DNA of 64,000 nucleotides from Crocinitomicaceae bacterium. GTDB lineage: Bacteria; Bacteroidota; Bacteroidia; Flavobacteriales_D; Crocinitomicaceae. Location of the stretch: NCBI GenBank assembly GCA_030833845.1, contig JAURGK010000001.1, positions 33,468-97,467 on the forward strand. The letters are read 5' to 3'. A program made the translations under genes and the position numbers. The notes under the pieces were generated by a model. The model was not told the origin of the DNA. It did not search any database and worked only from the letters and a program-made list of their open reading frames with translations. Position 1 is the first letter of the stretch. Each line of letters opens with the position of its first letter. Shown in pieces: positions 46,081-55,228 of the stretch.

Positions 46081-46896
46081 TTAATAAAAACATCCCCCAC
46101 CTTTACCTAATCTTATGGTAAGTGTGGCACCTGTGTAAACGTACCAATCTTTGGTAGTGCTTGTTCCACGTTTTCCAAACCTGTTGCCATCAAGGCTTTG
46201 ATTTGAAAGTGCAGCGGATAAACTTGAAATCTCATCCTCGAGGATATTGGGATCTGCATAAGTGTCTGCACCAACATCATCTAAGTAGTCAGTAAAAGTT
46301 TTGCGAATAGCCATATCAACATTGAATGTAGCCATTTCACCCAGACTTACCTTGATGCCCATGCCAAGTGGAATGCAAAGTTGATTGAGCCTGTATGGTT
46401 TTTGTTGGTTCAAAGAGGTTCCTTGACCTTCGGTTGCTAGTACCTGTAGATCTTGCCAAGCGCCGTTGTAATAAGTTTGGGGATTCATATGAAAAACACC
46501 TATCTGAGCTAAAAGATAGGCTGTTGCTCGATACCTGCTGCTGCCAAATTGAAACGGGACGTAATGAAATTCCACCCCTCCTGCCACTTCGTGAATTTTG
46601 GACTGAAAACTCAAATTTCTATTGACCAACAAGGGATAGGGCGACGTTGAATCTGCTCCAGCAACTTGGCCATACAGGTAATTGAATCGAAGTGTGAGGC
46701 GGTTATTGAAATTATAGCGATACATTGCCCCTGCAGCCAAATGCGCCGATTTGAATTGTTGATAGGGGTTCAGATCACCAAGGTAATAGGTTTGGCCCAC
46801 ATTCAATCCAAATTCAGAACGAGATAAAAACGTACGACGCTGCCCTTGCCCAACAAGGGCAGAAATCAGAAAAATGAGTAACAAACCTATTCTCAT
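46081..46896 (-). CDS. DUF6089-like outer-membrane protein
   Basis: 271 residues with a signal peptide (GQGQR cleavage region). SEFGLNVGQTYYLGDLNP, HLAAGAMYRYNF, LSFQSKIHEVAGGVEFHYVPF and IGVFHMNPQTYYNGAWQDL match the DUF6089 barrel family of Bacteroidota. It is a predicted outer-membrane beta-barrel of unknown role. It has its own promoter immediately after the typA stop codon. Confidence 0.85.
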   Translation of the reverse strand: MRIGLLLIFLISALVGQGQRRTFLSRSEFGLNVGQTYYLGDLNPYQQFKSAHLAAGAMYRYNFNNRLTLRFNYLYGQVAGADSTSPYPLLVNRNLSFQSKIHEVAGGVEFHYVPFQFGSSRYRATAYLLAQIGVFHMNPQTYYNGAWQDLQVLATEGQGTSLNQQKPYRLNQLCIPLGMGIKVSLGEMATFNVDMAIRKTFTDYLDDVGADTYADPNILEDEISSLSAALSNQSLDGNRFGKRGTSTTKDWYVYTGATLTIRLGKGGGCFY

Positions 46897-46918
46897 GACA
46901 AGAACAACGTTGATATTA

Positions 46919-46926
46919 CAAAAATA
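46919..46926 (-). promoter_or_regulatory. -7 element for the DUF6089 gene
   Basis: Reverse-strand TATTTTTG directly abuts the typA stop codon. The predicted leader is about 19 bases. Confidence 0.5.
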
Positions 46927-48726
46927 TTACATTTTACCCGAGCGCTTGCGGTCAGTTTCTTTAAGTAATATCTTGCGAATTCTTAAACTCTTTGGCGTTA
47001 CTTCCACATATTCGTCAGATTGAATGTATTCCAAACACTCTTCTAAACTGAAAACCTTTGGTGGCGCCAAACGAACTTTATCATCAGATCCGGAGGCACG
47101 CATGTTGGTAAGCTTCTTTGTTTTGGTAACATTGACACACAAATCACCAGCCCTGGAGTTTTCTCCAATGACTTGCCCTTCATAAATATCTTCATTAGGT
47201 GCAACAAAGAATTTGCCGCGTTCTTGAAGGTTATTGAGCGAAAAGGGAATGGAGGTTCCTTGTTCAAGTGAAATAAGCGAACCATTCTGACGTCCTGGAA
47301 TCTCACCTTTATAGGGTTGGTATTCCAAGTAACGGTGATTCATAATGGCCTCACCAGCTGTTTGTGTAAGTAGGTAATTTCTTAGACCAATGATCCCTCT
47401 AGATGGTATCTGAAAAGTGACTATCATACGATCACCTTTCGGGACCATATTGGTCATTTCGCCTTTGCGACGTGTAACGGCCTCCACGGCAGTACCGCTA
47501 TGCTCTTCGGGTAAATCAATAGTCAATTCTTCAACGGGTTCACACTTGACGCCATCAATTTCCTTGATAATTACCTGAGGCTGACCAACTTGAAGTTCAT
47601 AACCTTCACGACGCATGGTCTCAATAAGTACGGAAAGATGCAGTACACCACGACCAAAGACCATCCATTTGTCGGCTTTGTCAGTGTCTGCAACACGCAA
47701 AGCCAGGTTTTTTTCGAGTTCTTTGGTAAGCCTGTCTGAAATGTGTCTAGAGGTTACAAATTTGCCTTCTTTTCCAAAAAATGGCGAATCATTGATGGAG
47801 AAAAGCATACTCATTGTAGGTTCATCCAATTTAATGGTTGGCAACGGCTCTGGATTTTCAGCATCACAAATTGAGTCACCAATTTCAAAGCCTTCAATTC
47901 CGGTAATGGCACAAATATCGCCAGCCTGAACTTCAGAAACCTTCAAGCGCTCTATACCTTCAAAAACAAAAACTTCCTTGATACGGTGCTTTTCTTGACG
48001 GCCATCTGACTTGGATAAAACGATAGGTTGATTTTCCTTAAGTACACCTCTCGACAAACGACCAATGGCTATACGCCCAACATAGGACGAAAAGTCAAGT
48101 GAGGTGATCAGCATTTGAGTATTTCCATCTTCAATGACACGCGGTGGAAAATAATCCAAAATTTGATCGAGGAGTGGGGAAATAGTTGTAGTGGGTTGCT
48201 TCCAATCTGTTGACATCCAACCGTTTTTTGCCGAACCGTAAATGGTCGGGAAATCCAACTGCTCTTCATTGGCGTCAAGTTCAAACATCAAGTCAAAAAC
48301 CTTTTCATGAACTTCGTCTGGGGTACAATTTTCTTTATCTACCTTATTGATCACTAAAAGGGGTTTGATACCCATAGACAAGGCCTTACCCAATACAAAG
48401 CGTGTTTGTGGCATTGGACCTTCAAAGGCATCTACCAACAGGCAAACGCCATCTGCCATGTTGAGCACGCGTTCAACCTCCCCACCAAAATCGGCGTGGC
48501 CAGGAGTATCAATGATATTGATTTTTGTACCCTTATAGGAAACGGATACATTTTTTGATACAATCGTTATGCCGCGTTCGCGCTCTAGATCATTGTTGTC
48601 CATGATGAGTTCACCGGTCATGCGGTCCCTTTCATTGAGCACTTGACCAGCTTCAATCATTTTATCAACTAGGGTTGTTTTGCCGTGGTCAACGTGGGCA
48701 ATAATGGCGATATTTCTAATTTCCAT
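46927..48726 (-). CDS. typA: Ribosome-associated GTPase TypA/BipA
   Basis: Translational GTPase of the EF-G superfamily with a role in 50S assembly and stress, 599 residues. G1 is [14 protein letters not shown] near 10-23, then RERGITI, G3 [15 protein letters not shown] and G4 NKVD. The unique C-terminal domain carries [18 protein letters not shown]. It lies 23 bases downstream of the DEAD-box helicase gene on the same strand, so the two are probably co-transcribed. Confidence 0.97.
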   Translation of the reverse strand: MEIRNIAIIAHVDHGKTTLVDKMIEAGQVLNERDRMTGELIMDNNDLERERGITIVSKNVSVSYKGTKINIIDTPGHADFGGEVERVLNMADGVCLLVDAFEGPMPQTRFVLGKALSMGIKPLLVINKVDKENCTPDEVHEKVFDLMFELDANEEQLDFPTIYGSAKNGWMSTDWKQPTTTISPLLDQILDYFPPRVIEDGNTQMLITSLDFSSYVGRIAIGRLSRGVLKENQPIVLSKSDGRQEKHRIKEVFVFEGIERLKVSEVQAGDICAITGIEGFEIGDSICDAENPEPLPTIKLDEPTMSMLFSINDSPFFGKEGKFVTSRHISDRLTKELEKNLALRVADTDKADKWMVFGRGVLHLSVLIETMRREGYELQVGQPQVIIKEIDGVKCEPVEELTIDLPEEHSGTAVEAVTRRKGEMTNMVPKGDRMIVTFQIPSRGIIGLRNYLLTQTAGEAIMNHRYLEYQPYKGEIPGRQNGSLISLEQGTSIPFSLNNLQERGKFFVAPNEDIYEGQVIGENSRAGDLCVNVTKTKKLTNMRASGSDDKVRLAPPKVFSLEECLEYIQSDEYVEVTPKSLRIRKILLKETDRKRSGKM

Positions 48727-48749
48727 TGGAAGAATTGTATAAAAGAAGT

Positions 48750-50549
48750 TTAATATTTGTTGCGTTTATTAGAGAAGTTTCTGTCTCTTTCAAAACCGCC
48801 AGAGCGTTTTTTATCAAAACCACCCTTTTTCTCAAATGCAGGCTTACGAGCCCCACCGAACGATCCCGGACCTCTTTTAGATCCTGGACCTTTGCTGAAC
48901 TTGCGATCTCGACCACCTTCAGAACCACCTTTGCCTGGAGCGGTAACTTCGATGGAGACCTTATGGCCTTCAAATTCGTAACCATCAACAAGTTTTAGGA
49001 TTTTCTGAGTGTGCTCCTCATCCGCTTCGATGAAAGAAAATGAGGTCATGATATCTATGCGGCCCAATGACTTAGATTTCAAGCCTGTAGCATCGCAAAT
49101 AATGCGCACCATAGCACCAGGATTGAGGCCATCTCTGCGACCTAGGTTGACAAAAAATCTTGTTTTACCCTCTTCTTTGGCTCTTGACGGACGGTCATTT
49201 TTGCGATCAGAACGTTCATCTTTACTTGCTGCAGCATTTAAATCGCCAGCGCGTTCGTAATATTCAATAAAGCGATTGAATTCAGCAGAAACAAATCTTT
49301 TAATAACCTCCTCTTTACTCAAGTCGGCAAATGAAGATAAAATTTGTTCCATAAATGGAGCAATGTCCTCTTCCTTGACTTGGGTAGCGATGGTGTTTTC
49401 GATGAGCTTGTTGAGCTGTATTTCACAAATTTCAGCAGGGTTAGGGATCTGACCTTGCTTGAAAGTAACGCGCATTTGGCGTTCAATGGCCTTGATTTTA
49501 ACGTTCTCACGAGTATTGACCAATACCAAGGACTGGCCTGTTTTACCCGCACGAGCGGTACGGCCACTGCGGTGAGTGTAATTCTCAATGTCATCAGGCA
49601 GATTGTAGTTGATGACGTGTGTGATATTATTGATATCCAAGCCACGTGCTGCCACATCAGTTGCCACTAATATTTGTAGTTCTTTGGAACGAAAGCGGTC
49701 CATGACGCGATCGCGCATGGCCTGTGTAAGGTCGCCATGTAAAGGTTCAGCGTTGTAACCATCTCGGGCCAATTTCATGGCTACTGTGGCAGTTTCGTTT
49801 TTGGTACGGCAAAAAATAAGTCCGTAGATCGATGGATTGAAATCGATGAGACGTTTCACAGCATCGTAGCGATCGCGTTCTTTTACAGCATAGAAAATAT
49901 GTTCAATATTCTCGTTGCTTTGGTTTTTATGACCAATCGATACTTCTAATGGATCGTTCATGTAGGTGCGCGCAATGCGAGCCACTTCATTTGGCATGGT
50001 TGCCGAGAACAACCATACATTTTTGTCAATAGGAGTTTGCTCAAGAATCATATCGATATCTTCCTTGAAACCCATATTGAGCATTTCATCGGCTTCGTCG
50101 AGGATGACGTATTTAACTTCCCCCAATTGAACCACTTTGCGATTGATCAAATCGACCAAACGACCGGGTGTGGCCACAATGATGGAGGTTCCTTTTTTTA
50201 CGCTTGTGATTTGGGTACGGATATCGGTTCCTCCGTATACGGCTGTGATATTGCCTTCTAGGTATTTGGCAAAGACATTTAAGTCTTTGGTAATCTGTAG
50301 ACATAGCTCGCGAGTTGGGCAAATGATCAAGCCCTGAGGCAAGCGTGCTTTATTATCAATGTTATTAATTAACGGCAAACCGAATGCTGCCGTTTTTCCT
50401 GTACCGGTCTGCGCCAGACCGACAAAATCGCAATCTTCACCTAATAAATAGGGAATTGCTTGTTCTTGGATAGGGGTCGGTGCTTCAAAACCCAATTCTA
50501 CTAACGACTTCAGCACCTCGCTCCTTAATCCGAGCTCTTCAAATGTCAT
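48750..50549 (-). CDS. DEAD-box RNA helicase (DbpA/CsdA-like)
   Basis: 599 residues. The helicase core has the Q motif, AQTGTGKTAAFGLP, DEAD, SAT and HRSGRTARAGKTG. A DbpA-type RNA-binding domain follows (about 470-545, FVNLGRRDGLNPGAMVRIICDATGL). The Gly/Arg/Lys-rich tail (FERDRNFSNKR) is disordered and RNA-binding. It probably acts in ribosome assembly or cold-adapted RNA turnover. Linked to typA, another ribosome factor. Confidence 0.95.
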   Translation of the reverse strand: MTFEELGLRSEVLKSLVELGFEAPTPIQEQAIPYLLGEDCDFVGLAQTGTGKTAAFGLPLINNIDNKARLPQGLIICPTRELCLQITKDLNVFAKYLEGNITAVYGGTDIRTQITSVKKGTSIIVATPGRLVDLINRKVVQLGEVKYVILDEADEMLNMGFKEDIDMILEQTPIDKNVWLFSATMPNEVARIARTYMNDPLEVSIGHKNQSNENIEHIFYAVKERDRYDAVKRLIDFNPSIYGLIFCRTKNETATVAMKLARDGYNAEPLHGDLTQAMRDRVMDRFRSKELQILVATDVAARGLDINNITHVINYNLPDDIENYTHRSGRTARAGKTGQSLVLVNTRENVKIKAIERQMRVTFKQGQIPNPAEICEIQLNKLIENTIATQVKEEDIAPFMEQILSSFADLSKEEVIKRFVSAEFNRFIEYYERAGDLNAAASKDERSDRKNDRPSRAKEEGKTRFFVNLGRRDGLNPGAMVRIICDATGLKSKSLGRIDIMTSFSFIEADEEHTQKILKLVDGYEFEGHKVSIEVTAPGKGGSEGGRDRKFSKGPGSKRGPGSFGGARKPAFEKKGGFDKKRSGGFERDRNFSNKRNKY

Positions 50550-50570
50550 GTATATTTTTTAAAATTCGTG

Positions 50571-50578
50571 CAAAGGTA
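50571..50578 (-). promoter_or_regulatory. -7 element for the helicase-typA operon
   Basis: Reverse-strand TACCTTTG. The predicted leader is about 18 bases. Confidence 0.6.
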
Positions 50579-50631
50579 CGCATATTAAAAGGATTTCGTG
50601 TTAATAAGTGTTGGCTTATAGGTTATTTTTC

Positions 50632-50639
50632 TATTTTTG
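50632..50639 (+). promoter_or_regulatory. -7 element for the DUF5606 operon
   Basis: TATTTTTG overlaps an in-frame TTG at 50637, so the first usable start is the ATG at 50664. Confidence 0.55.
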
Positions 50640-50663
50640 AAAACTTTTAACGAAAATCAAACT

Positions 50664-51203
50664 ATGCAACTCAGCGGTATTATTGCCATTTCCGGACGTC
50701 CTGGACTATTCAAAGTCATTGCACAAAGCAAAAACAGCGTTATTGTCGAATCCATGATAGACAAGAAACGATTTCCAGCTTATTCAACAGAACGCATTTC
50801 AACACTAGACGACATCAGTGTTTTTACCTATGATGAAGACGTGAAGCTGACGGATATTTTTGAAAAAATGCTTAGCGTTTTCCCACAAGAAGCACCATCT
50901 CACAAGGCGGATATCAAGGAACTCGAGGCTGCTCTAGAACAATTTTTACCCAATTGGGATCAAGACCGCGTCTACCCTTCTGATGTACGCAAACTATTCC
51001 AATGGTATAATTTACTGATCAAAGCAGGTGCTTTTCAAGCCGTTGAAACAAAAGAAGCCGTTGCCACCAAAGAAGTAAAAGCACCCAAAGCAGAAAGCGC
51101 CAAAAAGAAAGCCCCTGCCGCTAAAGGGGCAGCAAAAGTTGCCAAACCTGCCGCTCCTAAAAAAACGGCCACAGTGAAAACGGGTTCATCCAGAGGTAAG
51201 TAA
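50664..51203 (+). CDS. DUF5606 protein with basic tail
   Basis: 179 residues. The first about 125 match the Bacteroidota DUF5606 family: LSGIIAISGRPGLFKVI, ESMIDKKRFPAY, and DVRKLFQWYNLLIKAG. The last about 50 residues are a Lys/Ala/Pro-rich tail (AKKKAPAAKGAAKVAKPAAP) like that on THX in this window. Function unknown; a nucleic-acid contact by the tail is plausible. Its stop lies one base before the M3 peptidase start. Confidence 0.88.
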   Translation: MQLSGIIAISGRPGLFKVIAQSKNSVIVESMIDKKRFPAYSTERISTLDDISVFTYDEDVKLTDIFEKMLSVFPQEAPSHKADIKELEAALEQFLPNWDQDRVYPSDVRKLFQWYNLLIKAGAFQAVETKEAVATKEVKAPKAESAKKKAPAAKGAAKVAKPAAPKKTATVKTGSSRGK

Positions 51204-51204
51204 A

Positions 51205-52911
51205 ATGCAAATCCAAAAAGCCGCGCGTCAGTTTCTATCAGAAGACCTGACCATTTCTAATTTCGAAGATATCGAGCCATATTTTGCAGATTTATTACAG
51301 CGCAAAATCGATGCTATTGATGCTTTTGACAAATGGCTATTGGACCGCTCTGAACTCGATGCTGTACTTGAAGAGGATTTGGCATGGCGATATATCAAAA
51401 TGAGTATCGATACGGCCAATGAAGCTTTAAGAGATTCGTATGCACAATTTGTGACACAAATCCAACCAAGGCTTGCACCACTTGACGATCAGCTCAATGA
51501 AAAATTATTAGCTTCTCCCTTTTTAAAAGAAAAACAAGATGAAGCTCACTACATCTATTTTCGTTCCATACAAACAGCCAAAAATCTATACAGAGAGGAA
51601 AACGTCGCCATAGAAGCCGCTTTGAGCGAAGAGGCCCAACAATATGGAGCCATTAGTGCGGCTCAACAAATTGAGCATAGAGGACAAAAGCTCACCATGC
51701 AACAAGCCGCGTTACTGCTCAAAGAACAAGACGAAGCCTTACGCAAGGAAGTATTTGAAAAAATGGCCGAGGCAAGAAGAAAAGACCGCGCAGTGCTCGA
51801 TGCCCTCTTTAGCTCATTGATTGAAAAAAGACACCAACTTGCTGTAAATGCCGGCTTTGAGAACTATCGAGATTACAAGTTTTTGGCCATGGGCCGTTTT
51901 GACTACACCAAAGAAGATTGTTTTGCCTTTCACGAAGCTATAAAAACGCATATTGTTCCTTTAGTCAGGTCTATTCAAGAAAAGAAATTATCCTTTTTGG
52001 GGAAGGATAAATTCAAACCCTGGGATACCGAGGTGGACCCCGAGGGAAAGAAAGCATTGAAACCATTTGACAATGGTGAACAAATGCTCCAAGGTACGAT
52101 CCAAATGTTTGATCAAATTGATCCTTATTTCGGATCCTGCCTACGCACCATGCAAATGCTTGGCCACTTGGATTTAGATTCAAAGCCAGGTAAGGCACCG
52201 GGCGGATACAATTACCCCCTTTATGAGATTGGAGTACCTTTCATTTTTATGAATGCCGTTGGTTCTCAACGAGATTTAGAAACAATGGTGCACGAAGGTG
52301 GCCATGCCATTCATTCATTTTTGAGCCGAGAATTGCACCTCACGGCATTCAAAAATATTCCTTCAGAGGTTGCTGAATTGGCCTCGATGTCAATGGAATT
52401 GTTGAGCATGCCACAGTGGAAACATTTTTACAACAATGAGGACCACAAACGCGCCATGCGTGAACAACTTGAAGGCACATTAAAAGTGCTTCCGTGGATT
52501 GCTCAAATCGATGCCTTTCAGCATTGGGTTTATGAAAACCCGAAGCATAACCTTACCGATAGGGCCCTTAAATGGTCAGAATTGTCAGCTGAATACGGCA
52601 CAGGACTCACCGATTGGGATGGCTATACGGACTTAATTGAAAGCTCATGGCAACGACAACTGCACCTTTTTGAAGTGCCATTTTATTACATCGAATACGG
52701 TATTGCCCAATTGGGTGCTCTTGGCGTATGGAAAAATAGCCTTGAAAACTATGCCCAAGCTATTGAACAATATAAGAATGCCTTGGCATTGGGCTACACA
52801 GTGCCGATGAATAAAATATACCAGACGGCGGGCATTCCTTTTGATTTTTCTTCAGAACGTTTGCAATCACTTGCGGCATTATTGGAAGCGGAATTGAAAA
52901 AATTGAATTAG
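51205..52911 (+). CDS. M3-family oligoendopeptidase
   Basis: 568-residue zinc metallopeptidase. The metal site is HEGGH near residue 363, with the third ligand Glu about 25 residues on in PSEVAELASMSMELL; GLTDWDGYTDLI lies in the C-terminal helical part. It is oligoendopeptidase F-like and cytoplasmic, since no signal peptide is present, and degrades short peptides. Second gene of the DUF5606 operon. Confidence 0.93.
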   Translation: MQIQKAARQFLSEDLTISNFEDIEPYFADLLQRKIDAIDAFDKWLLDRSELDAVLEEDLAWRYIKMSIDTANEALRDSYAQFVTQIQPRLAPLDDQLNEKLLASPFLKEKQDEAHYIYFRSIQTAKNLYREENVAIEAALSEEAQQYGAISAAQQIEHRGQKLTMQQAALLLKEQDEALRKEVFEKMAEARRKDRAVLDALFSSLIEKRHQLAVNAGFENYRDYKFLAMGRFDYTKEDCFAFHEAIKTHIVPLVRSIQEKKLSFLGKDKFKPWDTEVDPEGKKALKPFDNGEQMLQGTIQMFDQIDPYFGSCLRTMQMLGHLDLDSKPGKAPGGYNYPLYEIGVPFIFMNAVGSQRDLETMVHEGGHAIHSFLSRELHLTAFKNIPSEVAELASMSMELLSMPQWKHFYNNEDHKRAMREQLEGTLKVLPWIAQIDAFQHWVYENPKHNLTDRALKWSELSAEYGTGLTDWDGYTDLIESSWQRQLHLFEVPFYYIEYGIAQLGALGVWKNSLENYAQAIEQYKNALALGYTVPMNKIYQTAGIPFDFSSERLQSLAALLEAELKKLN

Positions 52912-52947
52912 TTGACTCAATTCAATACAAAAATTTAAAATTCTCTT

Positions 52948-52955
52948 TATATTTG
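52948..52955 (+). promoter_or_regulatory. -7 element for the tRNA gene
   Basis: TATATTTG. The predicted start site is about 8 bases before the mature tRNA. Confidence 0.6.
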
Positions 52956-52966
52956 CACCCGCAGAT

Positions 52967-53040
52967 GGCGAGATAGCTCAGTTGGTTAGAGCGTAGGATT
53001 CATAACCCTAAGGTCCCGAGTTCAACTCTCGGTCTCGCTA
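52967..53040 (+). tRNA. tRNA-Met (anticodon CAT)
   Basis: 74 bases folding as a cloverleaf. The acceptor is GGCGAGA/TCTCGCT with a terminal G-U pair, the D arm GCTC...GAGC, the anticodon loop TTCATAA, the T arm CCGAG-TTCAACT-CTCGG, and the discriminator A. CCA is not encoded. The body does not have initiator features, so it is elongator Met; a lysidine-modified Ile2 tRNA is the less likely alternative for a CAT anticodon. Confidence 0.93.
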
Positions 53041-53042
53041 CT

Positions 53043-53071
53043 AAAAGCCTGGTTTTAACTGGGCTTTTTTT
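53043..53071 (+). terminator. Terminator after the tRNA
   Basis: A stem of up to 11 bp (AAAGCCTGGTT with AACTGGGCTTT, two G-U pairs) is followed by a T-run. Confidence 0.8.
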
Positions 53072-53180
53072 ATTTCTAATTGTGTCATTTGCGAAAATCG
53101 CAAGTCAGTGGCTTGTGCATTTTGAAATTCATTTTTAATCATACCGTTAAAAAGCCAACCTTTGAATCAAAATAGAACTG

Positions 53181-53657
53181 ATGAAAAAAATAATGCTTTT
53201 AACAACCATTCTTGTCTGTTTGGCACAGGGTGTCTCAGCGCAAACCAACGCTGACCGTACTTATTTAGAAATAAATGGTGGTCTAGCGCAAACATTTGTT
53301 GGATTTGATTATTTTCCAGGAGTATCGTTTCTCATAGGCAAACAAAAATTCATTGCGCCTCAAACCTTTTTGGAATACCAAGTTGGACTAGCCCTTCCTT
53401 CTGTAGCCACAGCTAAAATTGGAATTGGCTATCAAGGAGAAAATATTGGCCTTAGTACTGGTGTGAGGATATTTCCAAGTTATGTCTATGGACAAATTCA
53501 TGCCAAGACCAACAAAGGGCAAGTGAGTTTTTCCTTTGAAAAATCTCCATTTAGTGACGCAAATTTTGAAATTGGCCCTTCGTTTGGCACAAGCCATATT
53601 TTTACCATAGGCTACCAATGGCATATTGGCAAAAGTCGGGCATTGAATCGGGGTTGA
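53181..53657 (+). CDS. Secreted protein, probable small beta-barrel
   Basis: 158 residues with a signal peptide (cleavage near VSAQT). Gly- and aromatic-rich beta segments include YLEINGGLAQTFVGFDYFPG, IGIGYQGENIGLSTGVRIFP and IFTIGYQWHIG. No family is recognised; it looks like a small outer-membrane or periplasmic beta protein. It lies downstream of the tRNA and 41 bases before another secreted protein on the same strand. Confidence 0.65.
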   Translation: MKKIMLLTTILVCLAQGVSAQTNADRTYLEINGGLAQTFVGFDYFPGVSFLIGKQKFIAPQTFLEYQVGLALPSVATAKIGIGYQGENIGLSTGVRIFPSYVYGQIHAKTNKGQVSFSFEKSPFSDANFEIGPSFGTSHIFTIGYQWHIGKSRALNRG

Positions 53658-53698
53658 TCGGTATTAAATCGAAGTGGCAAGTTTCTTATTTTTACACA

Positions 53699-54277
53699 AT
53701 GAAACACTTGCCCCTACTCATCATTTTCTCCATCTATTTTTCAGCGACATCAAACGCACAATCGTTTCGTGTAGCATTTATTCAAGACGGGCATGTTGTA
53801 TTGCCTGAACAAAAGGGGACCTTCAATTTAAAAAGATCACCTTTTGAAATCCGAGTTGAACTTGATTCATTAGACGGAATATTTGTCAATTGCAGTGAAA
53901 GCCCAAGGTTGAAATATTTAGTACAAAAAAATGACGTCCCAGATTTTCAAAATATAGTTTGGAAAGTAAGTGTGGAAACTGAATTTAACCAAGACCACGA
54001 ACTATTTATACAAAATCTTGACAGCTATTGCTACTGGTTCTATGATCCTAAACTGGATTGGCACCGCTTTGATTCTACAGCGGTATATGAAAACGGCCGT
54101 GTGCAGGCACAAAAAAGTATCCATCAGTTTTATGACATTGAAAAGAAAACAAACCTAAGTATGAAAGAAGCACCTGAAGTCTTGCACTTAAGTACTTTTA
54201 GTATCAAAGGCTCCTTTAAGGATAAAACTGCCGAACTAGATCAATACAGTAATTTTAAATTGATTTTCGAAGACTAG
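53699..54277 (+). CDS. Secreted protein of unknown function
   Basis: 192 residues with a signal peptide ending near SNAQS, then a mixed beta-rich chain (FRVAFIQDGHVVLPEQKG). The start was set at MKHLPLLII; the frame continues upstream without signal-like sequence, and a TATTTTTA element precedes this ATG. No family is recognised. Its stop codon lies inside the left 19-bp direct repeat of the AT-rich cassette. Confidence 0.7.
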   Translation: MKHLPLLIIFSIYFSATSNAQSFRVAFIQDGHVVLPEQKGTFNLKRSPFEIRVELDSLDGIFVNCSESPRLKYLVQKNDVPDFQNIVWKVSVETEFNQDHELFIQNLDSYCYWFYDPKLDWHRFDSTAVYENGRVQAQKSIHQFYDIEKKTNLSMKEAPEVLHLSTFSIKGSFKDKTAELDQYSNFKLIFED

Positions 54278-54293
54278 GATAATCCTCCTTTAC
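54275..54293. repeat. Left direct repeat of the 3.2-kb cassette
   Basis: TAGGATAATCCTCCTTTAC matches the repeat at 57473-57491 at 18 of 19 positions. On the reverse strand it reads VKEDYPSLRKSI and a stop, a plausible original C-terminus of the desaturase gene now ending at 57459. Confidence 0.85.
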
Positions 54294-54339
54294 TCAATGT
54301 TAAAGAATAACATGTAAGCACAAAGAATATCATAACTCA

Positions 54340-55149
54340 TTATGCATGCAAAGGCGTCTTTTTAAAAGCTAAAATTAACTTTCCCAATTCCACTTGATCT
54401 ACACCATATTTCTTACGTATTTCTTGTAATTCTTTCTTTCTCTCCTCATTTTCTTTAAAATTCTTAAAAGAAATTACTCCGACATTATTGCTTAAATAGG
54501 AGGCTCTAATAAGATCCTCATTACCAATGTGAATATTCATTTTTGCTTTGAATTCAGTACAAACTAATAATTGGTCAACAAATTTTTTATAATCTTCAAT
54601 CTTAGGATTCGAAGGCGATACAAAACTTAATACTTCTAGATTTATAGAATCACAAATTCTTAATAGAAAAGTACGAAATTCCATAACACTTTGAATTTTA
54701 TTAAGAGAATCTACGGCTATTCCAATTCCTGCACCAGTGCCAGCGGCAGAAGCTAGGACCCCAAAAGTGCTATTACTTTTGAATCCAGAGAACATCGATA
54801 CACCTGCGATAACAGCACCAATTGCAGCCTTTTTTTTCAATGATCTGTCTTTAGCGATTGCTTGATCATATGTTGCGGAATAGGTAGAAAGTAATATGAC
54901 ACAATAACCAATTAATTGGTTCTCAACTGATTCTTTCAATGATGGATCCAAACCAATTGCTTTTTTCAAACAAAATGTAACTTCCTCCATTGTTCGACCT
55001 TCAGCAAGCTGATTCAACTTACAAAAACCCAACCCTACCCATGCTTCTGGAGAGTTATTTTCGATTGCAATATTGGTATACAAACGTTCTGCTTCTTCGT
55101 ATCGTTTTCCTTTCAATGCAAGCATTGCCAAATCAAAATTTGTTTCCAT
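54340..55149 (-). CDS. TPR protein with glycine-rich hydrophobic segment
   Basis: 269 residues. Residues 1-70 form TPR-like helix pairs (FDLAMLALKGKRYEEAERLY, AWVGLGFCKLNQLAEG). Residues about 108-147 are hydrophobic and glycine-rich (AAIGAVIAGVSMFSG, SAAGTGAGIGIAVDSL), like a glycine zipper that could enter a membrane. The C-terminal about 110 residues are charged and helical. No family is recognised. The codons are AT-rich compared with flanking genes. It diverges from the WYL regulator gene. The start METNFDL was chosen because the TPR begins directly after it. Confidence 0.72.
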   Translation of the reverse strand: METNFDLAMLALKGKRYEEAERLYTNIAIENNSPEAWVGLGFCKLNQLAEGRTMEEVTFCLKKAIGLDPSLKESVENQLIGYCVILLSTYSATYDQAIAKDRSLKKKAAIGAVIAGVSMFSGFKSNSTFGVLASAAGTGAGIGIAVDSLNKIQSVMEFRTFLLRICDSINLEVLSFVSPSNPKIEDYKKFVDQLLVCTEFKAKMNIHIGNEDLIRASYLSNNVGVISFKNFKENEERKKELQEIRKKYGVDQVELGKLILAFKKTPLHA

Positions 55150-55181
55150 AAAGTTTTTTTTATGAAGGTAGAACTTTGGTA

Positions 55182-55196
55182 TGTCAAAAATTGTCA
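55182..55196. promoter_or_regulatory. Operator candidate between the TPR and WYL genes
   Basis: TGTCAAAAATTGTCA overlaps the region just upstream of the -7 element of the WYL gene. It resembles the palindrome at 56553-56567, and both are followed by the shared 11-mer TTACTAAAAAG. Confidence 0.5.
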
Positions 55197-55201
55197 CTAA
55201 C

Positions 55202-55209
55202 TATCTTTA
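55202..55209 (+). promoter_or_regulatory. Probable -7 element for the WYL gene
   Basis: TATCTTTA, one mismatch, gives a leader of about 16 bases before the ATG at 55229. Confidence 0.4.
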
Positions 55210-55228
55210 ACCTTACTAAAAAGAAATT

